From: Bog-756 sp963727075
Lineage (GTDB): Bacteria > Actinomycetota > Acidimicrobiia > Acidimicrobiales > RAAP-2
DNA length: 64,000 nt
Assembly: GCA_963727075.1 (NCBI GenBank)
Contig: CAVSET010000001.1
Location: 372,001-436,000 of the forward strand
Direction of reading: 5' to 3'
This document shows, piece after piece, positions 42,778-50,781 of the stretch; the first letter of the stretch is position 1; each line of letters begins with the position of its first letter. Position numbers and translations under genes: made by a program. Under the pieces are notes generated by a model that was given only the letters and a program-made list of their open reading frames with translations, ran no database searches and was not told the origin of the DNA.

Positions 42778-43526
42778 CTGGTGGCCACCACCCGGAACGC
42801 CTCGGCCAGCCTTCCGTCGGGGAGGCCGGCCGCCAGTGCGGTCCCCGACATCCAGGCGCGGAGCAACCCGTCGAGCTCGGCGCCCTCCCCGACCTGACTC
42901 CGATGGGAGCGCAGGGCGGCCAGCTTGCGGGTGAACTGCTCGGTGGCGTCCACCGCCCGATCGGCCCGTTCGGTGGTCATGATCCACAGCTCGGGCACGG
43001 CATGGGGCTCGAGGCCGTCCTCGAGGAGCTCGGGGAACGCAAAGGGGTTGCGGGCGTCAGGGTAGACGGCACAGGTCGCCGCCTCGCCCGCGGCCAGATG
43101 GTCGGGGTGGCTGGCATAGATCCGGTCCCAGTTCCGCTCCGGGGACTGGGCCACCACCCGGTCGGGCCGGAACCGGCGGATCACCGAGGTGATCGCCCGA
43201 CGCAGCTCGAGGTCGGGCAGCAGCCGCCCGTCGGGAAAGCCGAGGAAGGTGACATCGGTCACCCCGACCAGCCCGGCCGCCTCGGTCTGCTCCTTGCGGC
43301 GGATGGTCGCCATGTCGGCACGGGGGACCGACCGGTCGGACCCGCCGGCATCGCCGTCGGTCACGATGCAGTACGCCACCTCCACCCCGGCATCCGTCCA
43401 GACCGCCACCGAGCCCGCCACCCCGAAGTCGACATCGTCGGGGTGGGCCGTCACCACCAGGATCCGCTCGATCCCCTCGATGCCCGCATCGACGGTGAGC
43501 GGCTGGACGCCGTGGTCGTGTGCCAC
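42774..43526 (-). CDS. PIG-L/LmbE family deacetylase
   Basis: A 250-residue metal-dependent N-deacetylase from GTG 43526 behind GAGGAGG. The zinc motif is VVTAHPDDVDFGVAGSVA (HPDD at residues 28-31), with the third ligand in IYASHPDHLAAGE; TDGDAGGSDRS and FLGFPDGRL are typical of the family. Actinobacterial members include MshB (mycothiol biosynthesis) and Mca (mycothiol conjugate amidase), but this one lacks features that let me choose. It is followed by the GATase with a 4-bp overlap. Confidence 0.9.
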   Translation of the reverse strand: MAHDHGVQPLTVDAGIEGIERILVVTAHPDDVDFGVAGSVAVWTDAGVEVAYCIVTDGDAGGSDRSVPRADMATIRRKEQTEAAGLVGVTDVTFLGFPDGRLLPDLELRRAITSVIRRFRPDRVVAQSPERNWDRIYASHPDHLAAGEAATCAVYPDARNPFAFPELLEDGLEPHAVPELWIMTTERADRAVDATEQFTRKLAALRSHRSQVGEGAELDGLLRAWMSGTALAAGLPDGRLAEAFRVVATR

Positions 43527-43589
43527 CTCTGCCTCCTCGTGGGGCCGGACGGATCGAGCGGGCCAGACAGTGGCCGGGAGGAGCGGTGC

Positions 43590-44828
43590 TCAGTCCTCGC
43601 CCGGCTGCCAGGCGGTCAGGTCGGCGAGGCGCGGGTCGTTCGAGAAGATCTCGACGATCGGGGTCTTGAGCCCGATGCGGGCCTGGATGCGCTCGATCTC
43701 GAGGGTCTGGTTCCACTGGACCAGGGTCACCACCAGGCCGGCCTCGCCGGCCCGGGCCGTCCGGCCCGACCGGTGCAAGTAGGCCTTGTGGTCCTCCGGC
43801 GGGTCGAAGTGGACGACCACGTCGACCTGGTCGATGTCGAGTCCCCGGGCAGCCACGTCGGTGGCGACGAGGGCCGGGAGCCGGCCGGCGGCGAAGTCAC
43901 GCAGCGTCCGCTCCCGTTGGGCCTGGCGGAGGTCCCCGTGGATGGCGGCCGCCTTGACCCCCTCCTTGCGCAGCTGCTCCACCAGCCGGTCGGCGCCCCG
44001 CTTGGTCCGCACGAACACCAGGGTCTTGTCGGTGTGGCGGCAGATGGCCGCACACACCTTGACCCGGTCCATCTGGTGCACCTCGAGGAACCGGTGCTCC
44101 ATGGCCTCGACGGTGGTCTTGGGCGACGCCACCTCGTGCATCACCGGAGCGGCCATGTACCGGCTCACCAGGCGGTCGACCGCCCCGTCGAGGGTGGCCG
44201 AGAACAACAGGGTCTGGTGGGGCCGCTCGAGGCGGCGCAACACCCACTCGACCTGGGGCATGAACCCCATGTCGGCCATGCGGTCGGCCTCGTCGAGCAC
44301 CAGCGTCTCGACGTCGGCCACCGAGACCTCCCCCCGGTCACCGAGGTCGATGAGCCGGCCGGGCGTGGCGATGACCACATCGACCCCGCGGCGCAGCTTC
44401 TTCACCTGACGCTCGATGTCCGCCCCGCCGTAGACGGCGGCGATGCGGAGGCCGACCGCCTGGGCCAGGGGCTGGAGTACTTCGCTCACCTGGACGGCGA
44501 GCTCCCGGGTGGGGACCAGCACGAGGGCCCGCGGCCGTCCCGGCAGGGTGGACCGGGCGGCCATGGTCCGCTGGAGGAGGGGGATCCCGAAGGCCAGCGT
44601 CTTGCCCGAGCCGGTCTTGGCCTTGCCGCAGACGTCGAGGCCGGCCAGGGCGTCGGCCACGGCCATGGCCTGGATGGCGAACGGTTGGAAGATGGACTGA
44701 CGCTCGAGCGCCTCGACCAGGGCGGGGTCGACGCCCAGCGAGGCGAACGTACAGGGGTCACCGCCCTCGGACGGCACGACCTCATCCGGTCCGAGGACGC
44801 GGTCCGACGGGTCGATCAGGGTTGTCAT
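43590..44828 (-). CDS. DEAD/DEAH box RNA helicase
   Basis: A 412-residue two-domain helicase. Ordered motifs: Q motif (IFQPFAIQ), I (AKTGSGKT), Ia (PTRELAVQV), Ib (TPGRLIDL), II (VLDEADRM, i.e. DEAD), III (SATL), IV (LVFVRTKRGADRL), V (ATDVAARGLDID) and VI (HRSGRTARAGE). It closely resembles RhlE/DeaD-like ATP-dependent RNA helicases used in ribosome assembly or mRNA turnover. It lacks the long basic C-terminal tail of DeaD, ending 50 residues after motif VI. The ATG overlaps the stop of a possible small upstream ORF. Confidence 0.93.
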   Translation of the reverse strand: MTTLIDPSDRVLGPDEVVPSEGGDPCTFASLGVDPALVEALERQSIFQPFAIQAMAVADALAGLDVCGKAKTGSGKTLAFGIPLLQRTMAARSTLPGRPRALVLVPTRELAVQVSEVLQPLAQAVGLRIAAVYGGADIERQVKKLRRGVDVVIATPGRLIDLGDRGEVSVADVETLVLDEADRMADMGFMPQVEWVLRRLERPHQTLLFSATLDGAVDRLVSRYMAAPVMHEVASPKTTVEAMEHRFLEVHQMDRVKVCAAICRHTDKTLVFVRTKRGADRLVEQLRKEGVKAAAIHGDLRQAQRERTLRDFAAGRLPALVATDVAARGLDIDQVDVVVHFDPPEDHKAYLHRSGRTARAGEAGLVVTLVQWNQTLEIERIQARIGLKTPIVEIFSNDPRLADLTAWQPGED

Positions 44829-45106
44829 GGGGTCTGGAACTCTCTCTCATCTGCTCGATGACGACCGGCTCGGCCGTCATCGCCCGTGTCAATCACGGAC
44901 GGTGCGGGCCCGCCTCGGGCCATCGTCCGGGCCACGGCTGCCGCCCAGGAGAACAGGATGAGGAAGACCCCGGTGGAAGGGAGGATTCCCGACCACGGGG
45001 TCCAGTGTAGCCCGGAACCGGGCCAGCTCCAGGTCAACGCCGACCGGGCCCGGGCCACGCCGTGCCGCGGCGCCGCCCGGGTGTGCCATCGTAGGCACCT
45101 GCGCAC
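44825..45106 (-). CDS. Possible small membrane protein upstream of the helicase
   Basis: An open frame of up to 93 codons (GTG 45106; the true start may be internal) whose TGA overlaps the helicase ATG as ATGA. Its middle holds SGILPSTGVFLILFSWAAAVARTMARG, a plausible single membrane helix, and third positions there are GC-rich as in real genes. The N-terminus is Arg/Trp-rich and unconvincing, and another frame is also open across part of the region. Without it, the 310 bp between the helicase and bcp contain no recognised gene. Confidence 0.3.
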   Translation of the reverse strand: MRRCLRWHTRAAPRHGVARARSALTWSWPGSGLHWTPWSGILPSTGVFLILFSWAAAVARTMARGGPAPSVIDTGDDGRAGRHRADEREFQTP

Positions 45107-45138
45107 CCGTTGATATCCCTCAGGAAAGGATGCCGAGC

Positions 45139-45603
45139 ATGGGAAAGCTGAGCCCCGGCGACCGGGCCCCCCGGTTCACGCTGCCCGACCAGGACGGCCA
45201 CAAGGTTTCATTGAAGGACTTCGGCGGGCAACGGGTCGTCGTCTACTTCTACCCGAGAGACGACACCCCGGGCTGTACCAAGGAGGCCTGCCAGTTCAAC
45301 GACAACCTGCGCGCCTTCACCCGGGCCGAGGTGCCGGTGCTCGGGATCTCCGCCGACGGCGCCGAGAAGCACCGGGCCTTCCGGTCCAAGTACGGCCTCA
45401 AGTTCCCGCTGCTCACCGATGCCGACCACAAGGTGGGTGAGGCCTACGGGGCCTGGGGCGAGAAGACCCTCTACGGCAAGAAGTCGATCGGCGTCATCCG
45501 CTCGACGTTCCTGATCGGCGCCGACGGCAAGATCATCCGGCCCTGGTACCAGGTCAAGGCCGACGGCCACGCCGACAAGGTCCTCGCCGAGCTGGGCAGC
45601 TGA
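45139..45603 (+). CDS. bcp: Thioredoxin-dependent thiol peroxidase (Bcp)
   Basis: A 154-residue PrxQ-type peroxidase. ATG 45139 is spaced correctly from AGGAAAGG; ATG 45130 abuts it. Peroxidatic Cys46 and resolving Cys51 are in YFYPRDDTPGCTKEACQFND. LGISADGAEKHRAFRSKYGLKFPLLTDADHKV and SIGVIRSTFLIGADGKI are the standard Bcp blocks. It reduces hydrogen peroxide and organic or lipid hydroperoxides using thioredoxin. It converges on the Fpg-like gene and is the better Bcp of the two in the window. Confidence 0.94.
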   Translation: MGKLSPGDRAPRFTLPDQDGHKVSLKDFGGQRVVVYFYPRDDTPGCTKEACQFNDNLRAFTRAEVPVLGISADGAEKHRAFRSKYGLKFPLLTDADHKVGEAYGAWGEKTLYGKKSIGVIRSTFLIGADGKIIRPWYQVKADGHADKVLAELGS

Positions 45604-45624
45604 CCCCCCGGGCGGCGGTGCCAT

Positions 45625-46407
45625 TCACCGCTGATGCCGCCGGCACCACCACGTGGTCCGGCCGCCGACCACGGCGCGGGTGAGCTCCGCCCCGTCGCGG
45701 GGGCACCGCCCGTCCCGGTGACGCTGGTCGACGAGGTCGCCGAGGTGGGAGCCGCCGCGCTCGATGAGCCGGTCGAGCGTCCCGACCAGGTGGCGGTGGA
45801 GCCGGCGCACCTCGACGGCGGACAGGGAGCCGGCCGGCCGTAGCGGGGACAGCCCGGCCCGCCACAGCAACTCGTCGGCGATGAGGTTGCCGATGCCGGC
45901 CACCCGCGACTGGTCGAGCAGCCGGGCCTTGAGAGCGGTCGCCGATCCCCGCAGGGCGGCGGCCAGGTCGGGGACGCTGACCGACAGGGCATCGGGCCCG
46001 AGACGGGATACGTCGGGATCGAGCGTCACCCCACCGAGCCGCCTCGGATCGCTGACCACGATGGCGCCACCGCCCTCGAAGCGGGCCGACCACCGGTCGA
46101 AGGAGGGGTTGCGGGCCGCCGGCGCGTACAGGAGCCGGTCGATGGCGACAGCGCCGTCCACCACCAGGGTCCCCGTCATCCCGAAGCGGATCCCGAGCGT
46201 CGGCCCGCCGTCGACGTCGAGCAGGAGGAGCTTCCCGATCCGCCGGGCGGAGACGAAGGCCTGGCCGACCAGGGCCTGGTCGAGTGCCGTGCCGGTGGTG
46301 CCCCCTTTGAGGAACCAGGCGTCGGGCGAGGTGACCGAGGTGATCGGGCGCGCCAGCACCGTCTCCGCCGCGGTGCGGTAACGCTCGACTTCGGGGAGCT
46401 CGGGCAC
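45625..46407 (-). CDS. Fpg/Nei family DNA glycosylase
   Basis: A 260-residue base-excision glycosylase/AP lyase. GTG 46407 leaves the catalytic PELPEVE N-terminus (Pro nucleophile, Glu) after Met removal. The beta-hairpin lysine is in ARRIGKLLLLDVDG; the helix-2-turn-helix is LLDQSRVAGIGNLIADELLWRAGLSP. The C-terminal zinc finger is altered: CPRDGAEL and CRRHQR give C-x2-D and C-x2-H instead of four cysteines. It removes oxidised purines (Fpg) or pyrimidines (Nei); which is uncertain. It converges with bcp and diverges from the FrhB-like gene. Confidence 0.88.
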   Translation of the reverse strand: MPELPEVERYRTAAETVLARPITSVTSPDAWFLKGGTTGTALDQALVGQAFVSARRIGKLLLLDVDGGPTLGIRFGMTGTLVVDGAVAIDRLLYAPAARNPSFDRWSARFEGGGAIVVSDPRRLGGVTLDPDVSRLGPDALSVSVPDLAAALRGSATALKARLLDQSRVAGIGNLIADELLWRAGLSPLRPAGSLSAVEVRRLHRHLVGTLDRLIERGGSHLGDLVDQRHRDGRCPRDGAELTRAVVGGRTTWWCRRHQR

Positions 46408-46464
46408 CGGACGAGGGTAGCCAACGTGTCCGCCGGCCCAGGGTGCCCTGGCTAGGGTGAGTCC

Positions 46465-47595
46465 ATGCCCCCCGAGAAACCTCACTGGGCCGAGCTGTTC
46501 ACCGAAGTGGTCACCTCCGGCCTGTGCACGGGCTGCGCGGCGTGCATCGTGGCCTGCCCCTACGACGTCCTCGCCTACGACGACACCGGCGGGCGCTACA
46601 AGCCCTTTCACATCGACGCCGAAGGCGGGCCGGAGAGCTGCACCCACGGGGTCAAGGGCTGCACCATGTGCACCCGGGCCTGCCCGAGGTTCAGGCTGTG
46701 GGAGACCGAGATCGACACCCATCTCTTCGGGCGCGAGCGGACCCCGGAAGAGGACATCGGGGTGTCCTCCGACGTCCTGCTGGTGCGCACCACCGATCCC
46801 GAGGTGCTCGAGCTCGGGCAGGACGGCGGGCTGGTCTCCGCTCTTCTCATCTGGGCGCTCGAACACGATGTGATCGACGCCGCCCTGGTCTCCGACCTCG
46901 AAGGGGACGGCTCGACCTGGAAGGCCGTCCCCGGGGTCGCCACCACCCGGGCCGAGGTCCTGGCCGCGGCAGGGTCCCGCTACACCTACTCGGCCAACCC
47001 GCTGGCCTACCCGCGGGCCATCGAGGCCGGAGCCGAGCGCATCGCCCTGGTCGGGATGGGGTGCCAGGCATCCGCCGCCCCGGTGATGAAAGCCCGCAAG
47101 GCGGGCAAGATCGCCCGCCGCCTGTCCCTCACCATCGGGCTGATGTGCTCGAAGACGTTCGACGACGCCATCTTCCCCGAGCTGTTCGAAGCGCGCTACG
47201 GCATCGCCCGGGCGGACATCGAGAAGATGAACATCAAGGGCGTCTTCCAGGTGTGGACCCGGGACGGGAACTACCACGAGATCCCCCTCAAGGAAGCCCA
47301 CGCCTGGACCAGGGAGGGCTGCACCTCGTGCCCCGATTTCGCCGCCGAGCACGCCGACATCTCCACCGGCGGCATCGGGGCCTTCAACGACTGGACGCTG
47401 ACCATCGTCCGCACCGAGCAGGGTCGGGAGCTCCTCGATGCCATGATCGCCGGTGGTGCCCTCGAGACCAGGCCCGGTGACGACGACCCGGGCGCCATCG
47501 CCCTGCTCCACCGGCTGGCGCGGGTCAGCCGGCGACGCTGGCCCACGACGGCGGTGGCCATGCCCGGCCGGCTGCCCGCCACCACCCCCACCTGA
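46465..47595 (+). CDS. Coenzyme F420 hydrogenase/dehydrogenase beta subunit family protein
   Basis: A 376-residue FrhB-like iron-sulfur flavoprotein. Two ferredoxin-type clusters are at the N-terminus: GLCTGCAACIVACPYDVLAY and CTHGVKGCTMCTRACPRFRLW. Then follow the FrhB N domain (ELGQDGGLVSALLIWALE) and C domain (RIALVGMGCQASAAPVMKARK, TIGLMCSKTFDDAIFPELFEARYGI, CTSCPDFAAEHADISTGGIG). Such proteins transfer electrons between F420 and Fe-S partners. No hydrogenase subunits are nearby, so the partner is unknown. ATG 46465. Confidence 0.88.
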   Translation: MPPEKPHWAELFTEVVTSGLCTGCAACIVACPYDVLAYDDTGGRYKPFHIDAEGGPESCTHGVKGCTMCTRACPRFRLWETEIDTHLFGRERTPEEDIGVSSDVLLVRTTDPEVLELGQDGGLVSALLIWALEHDVIDAALVSDLEGDGSTWKAVPGVATTRAEVLAAAGSRYTYSANPLAYPRAIEAGAERIALVGMGCQASAAPVMKARKAGKIARRLSLTIGLMCSKTFDDAIFPELFEARYGIARADIEKMNIKGVFQVWTRDGNYHEIPLKEAHAWTREGCTSCPDFAAEHADISTGGIGAFNDWTLTIVRTEQGRELLDAMIAGGALETRPGDDDPGAIALLHRLARVSRRRWPTTAVAMPGRLPATTPT

Positions 47596-47602
47596 TCGGG
47601 GA

Positions 47603-47630
47603 GAGGACGGGTTGGGCTCGGCCCGTCCTC
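47603..47630 (+). terminator. Stem-loop after the FrhB-like gene
   Basis: GAGGACGGG and CCCGTCCTC form a perfect 9-bp stem with a 10-nt loop, starting 8 bp past the stop codon. There is no T-tract. Position directly after the gene and before a 100-bp gap to the phosphatase favours a terminator, of the GC-rich tail-less type. Confidence 0.5.
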
Positions 47631-47725
47631 GCCGGCATCCGCCAACCAGCGCCCCACCCGACAGCCCTTCGTGGGCCCGTCGCGCCCGGTTGGGCCGAGA
47701 CGGCGACGGAGTACGGTGAACGGGC

Positions 47726-48382
47726 GTGGCCAGCCGACGGAAGCCCGACCGACCGACCGTGGTCCTGCTGGTCCGCCACGGCGCCACGCCGACCACCGGG
47801 AAGATCCTGCCGGGACGGGCTCCCGGGCTGCATCTCTCGGCCGATGGCGAGGCCCAGGCCAGAGCGGTGGCGGACCGCATCGCCGACGCCGGCCCGTCGG
47901 GGCCCTTCCGGCCGGCCGCCGTCTACGCCTCGCCCCTCGAGCGGACCACCGAGACGGCCCGGCCGATCGCCCGACGGCTCGGATTGCGGGTGCGTTCCGA
48001 GCGAGGGCTGATCGAATGCGATTTCGGCTCCTGGACCGGGGCGCGGCTGAGCGCGCTGGTGAAGAAGCCCGAATGGCAGGAGGTCCAGCGCGGGCCGAGC
48101 GGGTTCCGCTTCCCCGGGGGCGAGTCCTTCCTCGAGATGCAGGCCCGTATGGCGTCGACCATCAGGCGGCTGGCCCAGCGCCACCCGGGCAGCACCATCG
48201 TGGCGGTGTCCCATGCCGACCCGATCAAGGCCGCGGTGGCCTCGGCGGCCGGGACCCATCTCGACCTGTTCCAGCGGCTGACCATCGCACCGTGCTCCGT
48301 GTCGGCGGTGGCCTACGGCCCCACACCCCACGTCCTCACCGTCAATTCCACCGCGTCGCTGGCCGAGCTGGTCCGGTCATGA
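47726..48382 (+). CDS. Histidine phosphatase family protein (MSMEG_4193 type)
   Basis: A 218-residue phosphatase from GTG 47726. The phospho-histidine motif is VVLLVRHGATPTTGKILPGR (RHG), the second histidine is in IVAVSHADPIKAAVA and the acid is in RGLIECDFGSWTGA. The insertion GKILPGRAPGLHLSADGEAQA is the mark of the actinobacterial TIGR03848 subgroup. Reaction unknown, probably hydrolysis of a small phosphoester. It is the first of three overlapping genes (phosphatase, DUF3090, SCO1664-like) that occur together in many actinobacteria. Confidence 0.9.
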   Translation: MASRRKPDRPTVVLLVRHGATPTTGKILPGRAPGLHLSADGEAQARAVADRIADAGPSGPFRPAAVYASPLERTTETARPIARRLGLRVRSERGLIECDFGSWTGARLSALVKKPEWQEVQRGPSGFRFPGGESFLEMQARMASTIRRLAQRHPGSTIVAVSHADPIKAAVASAAGTHLDLFQRLTIAPCSVSAVAYGPTPHVLTVNSTASLAELVRS

Positions 48383-48876
48383 GCGAGGGCTACGACCTCT
48401 CCGCCCCGGAGCGGATCACGGTCGGCACTGTCGGGCCGGTCGGCGATCGGCTCTTCCTGCTCCAGTGCCGCCAGGGGCCGGTCCTCCTGACCCTCAAGAT
48501 CGAGAAGCAGCAGGTGGCCGTGGTGGCCGACTACCTGGCCCGGATCGTCAGGGACCAACCGCGTCCCGGCCACCTGCCCGACGAGCTGGCTCTGGAGGAA
48601 CCGGCCGAGCCGGCCTGGGTGGTCGGGACGATCGGGGTGTCCTACGACGAGAGCGACGACCGGATCGTCCTGGTCATCGAGGAGCTCGTGCCCGACGAGG
48701 AGACGGGGGCCATCGCCCGGCTGTCCATCTCCCGAGAGCAGGCCGCCGGGTTCGCCATCCAGGCCACCAAGCTGGTCGAATCCGGCCGGCCACCATGCCC
48801 GCTGTGCGGCTCACCGCTCGATCCCTCAGGACACGAGTGTCCGCGGACCAACGGCCACCGCCCGCCGGCCGTGTGA
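48379..48876 (+). CDS. DUF3090 family protein
   Basis: A 165-residue protein from ATG 48379, overlapping the phosphatase stop (ATGA). It shows the DUF3090/TIGR03847 pattern: YDLSAPERITVGTVGPVGDRLFLLQ, VLLTLKIEKQQVAVVADYLARI, and the C-terminal cysteine pair region RPPCPLCGSPLDPSGHECPRTNGH, a likely zinc knuckle. The function is unknown. Strict genetic linkage with the phosphatase and the SCO1664-like protein implies one pathway. Confidence 0.92.
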   Translation: MSEGYDLSAPERITVGTVGPVGDRLFLLQCRQGPVLLTLKIEKQQVAVVADYLARIVRDQPRPGHLPDELALEEPAEPAWVVGTIGVSYDESDDRIVLVIEELVPDEETGAIARLSISREQAAGFAIQATKLVESGRPPCPLCGSPLDPSGHECPRTNGHRPPAV

Positions 48877-49607
48877 CGGGCTGGAGGCCCGACGTCGGTC
48901 CCGGACTGGACTCGGTCGCCGAGCTGCTCCGGACGTCGGCGCTCTCCGTCGCGGGCCGGCTCCCGTGGAGCTCGAACCTCACCTTTCTGGTGACGCTCGA
49001 TCCCGGTGGCCCCGAGCCGATCCATGCCGTGTACAAGCCGGCCCGGGGCGAGCGTTCTCTGTGGGACTTCCCCGACGGGCTCTACCGTCGCGAGGTGGTG
49101 GCCTATGTGCTGTCCGAGGCGCTCGGGTGGGGTCTGGTCCCTCCCACCGTCGAACGGGTCGACGGCCCGTACGGGCCCGGATCCTTGCAGCTCTTCGTGG
49201 CGGCCGACTACGAGCAGCACTACTTCACCCTGTTCGACGCCGGCGGCCGCGAGGACGTGTTGCGGACGGTGTGCGCCTTCGACGTCGTCGCCAACAACGC
49301 CGACCGCAAGAGCGGTCACGTCCTCGAGGGTCCCGGCGGGCGGCTCTGGGCCATCGACCACGGGTTGTGCTTCCACCACCAGCCCAAGCTGCGCACCGTC
49401 ATCTGGGACTTCGCCGACGAGGCGGTGCCCTCTTCGCTCCTCGATGACCTGACCCGGCTGGTGTCGGACCTGCCGGCGGAGTTGGCCGGCCTCCTCTCCC
49501 CCTCCGAGCGCGCTGCTCTCACCGATCGGGTCGAGCGGTTCGTCGACGCCGGTGTCTTCCCCGAGCCGATCGGCGACCGGCCGCCGTACCCGTGGCCGCT
49601 GGTCTGA
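48873..49607 (+). CDS. SCO1664 family protein (PI3/4-kinase-like fold)
   Basis: A 244-residue protein. GTG 48873 overlaps the DUF3090 stop (GTGA). The TIGR03843/SCO1664 family has a kinase-like core: SNLTFLVTL-x-VYKPARGERSLWDFPDGLYRREVVAYVLSEALGWGLVPPTV (the Lys of YKP as the ATP-binding lysine), VCAFDVVANNADRKSGHVL (catalytic-loop-like D-x5-N-x-D-R-K) and LWAIDHGLCFH (metal Asp-His-Gly). It resembles lipid and actin-fragmin kinases. The substrate is unknown. In other actinobacteria this trio often lies beside the mycothiol gene mshC; mshC is not seen here. Confidence 0.9.
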   Translation: MTGWRPDVGPGLDSVAELLRTSALSVAGRLPWSSNLTFLVTLDPGGPEPIHAVYKPARGERSLWDFPDGLYRREVVAYVLSEALGWGLVPPTVERVDGPYGPGSLQLFVAADYEQHYFTLFDAGGREDVLRTVCAFDVVANNADRKSGHVLEGPGGRLWAIDHGLCFHHQPKLRTVIWDFADEAVPSSLLDDLTRLVSDLPAELAGLLSPSERAALTDRVERFVDAGVFPEPIGDRPPYPWPLV

Positions 49608-49612
49608 GCCGC

Positions 49613-50779
49613 TCAGCCCGGCAGGCCGATGTGGAGCTCCGAGCGCATGGTGGCCATGACCGCCTGCGACAGGCGCTCCCCGCCGCCCGGTGACAGGTGG
49701 GTGCCGTCCGGGGCGCGAATGTTCACCTCGGCTCCGGCGCTGTCGGGGAGGTAGGCGGTGTAGTTCCCCTGGGCGTCGCCGAGCACGCCGGAGGACCCGA
49801 CGTAGGTCGCCCCGGTCGGGTGGGCGGCCACCTGGGCCTGCACCACCGCGTTGAGCACCTGCATCTGGGCGTTGAGGTCGGACCGGGCCATCGGGGGCAT
49901 GCCCACCCACAGCACGTGGGCGCCGGCGGCGTTGGCCTCGCCGATGAGCGCGGCCACCCGCTGCCCGTAACCGGCGTTCCACCCGGGTGCGCCGTAGGCC
50001 GTGCTGCCCCCGGGGCCGACCAGCGACTGGGGGTCATTGGCCCCCATCATCACCACGACCAACTGCGGTGGATGGTTGGCCAGGTCCACCGACAGCTCGG
50101 CCGGCCAGTTGAAGTAGTCGGGTCGGGACAGGCCGGTGTCGATCCGCCCGTCGAGAACGGCGGTGGCCACCCCGGTGGCCGACAGGTCGGCGACGAGCGG
50201 CTGCCCGAGGTCGATCCCGATCGAGTCCCCGATCACCAGCACCCGCAACGGGTCGGCCGGGCTCGGGTGCTGGGTGAGCGCGGGCAGCGTGGAGGTGGTG
50301 GTCGGGTTCGGGCCACCGGTCGGGGCCGGGGCGTGGGACGGACGACCGGTGCTCCGGACCGGCAGGGGCGGGGCCAGACGGGTAGCCAGGGTCGGCCCGC
50401 CTCCCGGCGTCCGGCCCAGCGCGTCGTCGGCCCAGGCCACCACGTGGGAGAGACCGAGGCCCCGACTGAGCGCGGCGATCGGCCCGATGAGGTCCAAAGA
50501 GACCGTCCGGCGAGTGCCGAGCGGGGAGATGGTGGCCGAGCGCTGAAGACTCGGCGCGTCGAGCAGCAGCCACACTCCGAAGCAGGTCAGCCCGATGAGC
50601 AGCATCCGGGTCCAGGGGATGCCATCGGGCGGGGCCGCCCCCGACCAGCCCCGACCAGGTCGCCGGGGCTCCTCGGCCGTCTCGGCGACGGCCCGGGGCT
50701 CGGTCACCTCGGCCGGTGCCTCCGCCAGCACGCGGGACGCCCCGGCGGCGGAGTCGGAGGGTTGCGGGGTCGAGGCCAC
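49613..50779 (-). CDS. SGNH/GDSL hydrolase-like membrane protein, MBOAT partner
   Basis: A 388-residue protein from GTG 50779, 2 bp after the MBOAT stop. Residues 1-55 are disordered and cytosolic, a single helix (about 58-75, MLLIGLTCFGVWLLL) anchors it, and a Pro/Thr-rich linker leads to an extracytoplasmic SGNH domain. That domain has VLVIGDSIGIDLGQPLV (Ser), VVVMMGANDPQS (block III Asn) and RAPDGTHLSPGG (Asp/His). This is the AlgX/AlgJ-like role in surface-polymer O-acetylation, acting with the MBOAT protein that brings the acetyl group across the membrane. Confidence 0.85.
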   Translation of the reverse strand: MASTPQPSDSAAGASRVLAEAPAEVTEPRAVAETAEEPRRPGRGWSGAAPPDGIPWTRMLLIGLTCFGVWLLLDAPSLQRSATISPLGTRRTVSLDLIGPIAALSRGLGLSHVVAWADDALGRTPGGGPTLATRLAPPLPVRSTGRPSHAPAPTGGPNPTTTSTLPALTQHPSPADPLRVLVIGDSIGIDLGQPLVADLSATGVATAVLDGRIDTGLSRPDYFNWPAELSVDLANHPPQLVVVMMGANDPQSLVGPGGSTAYGAPGWNAGYGQRVAALIGEANAAGAHVLWVGMPPMARSDLNAQMQVLNAVVQAQVAAHPTGATYVGSSGVLGDAQGNYTAYLPDSAGAEVNIRAPDGTHLSPGGGERLSQAVMATMRSELHIGLPG

Positions 50780-50781
50780 GG

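Noticed and set aside
45625..47880. A 751-codon minus-strand frame extending the Fpg-like gene upstream
   Set aside because: Only the last 260 codons encode the glycosylase. The rest is antisense to the FrhB-like and phosphatase genes and has shadow-type composition.
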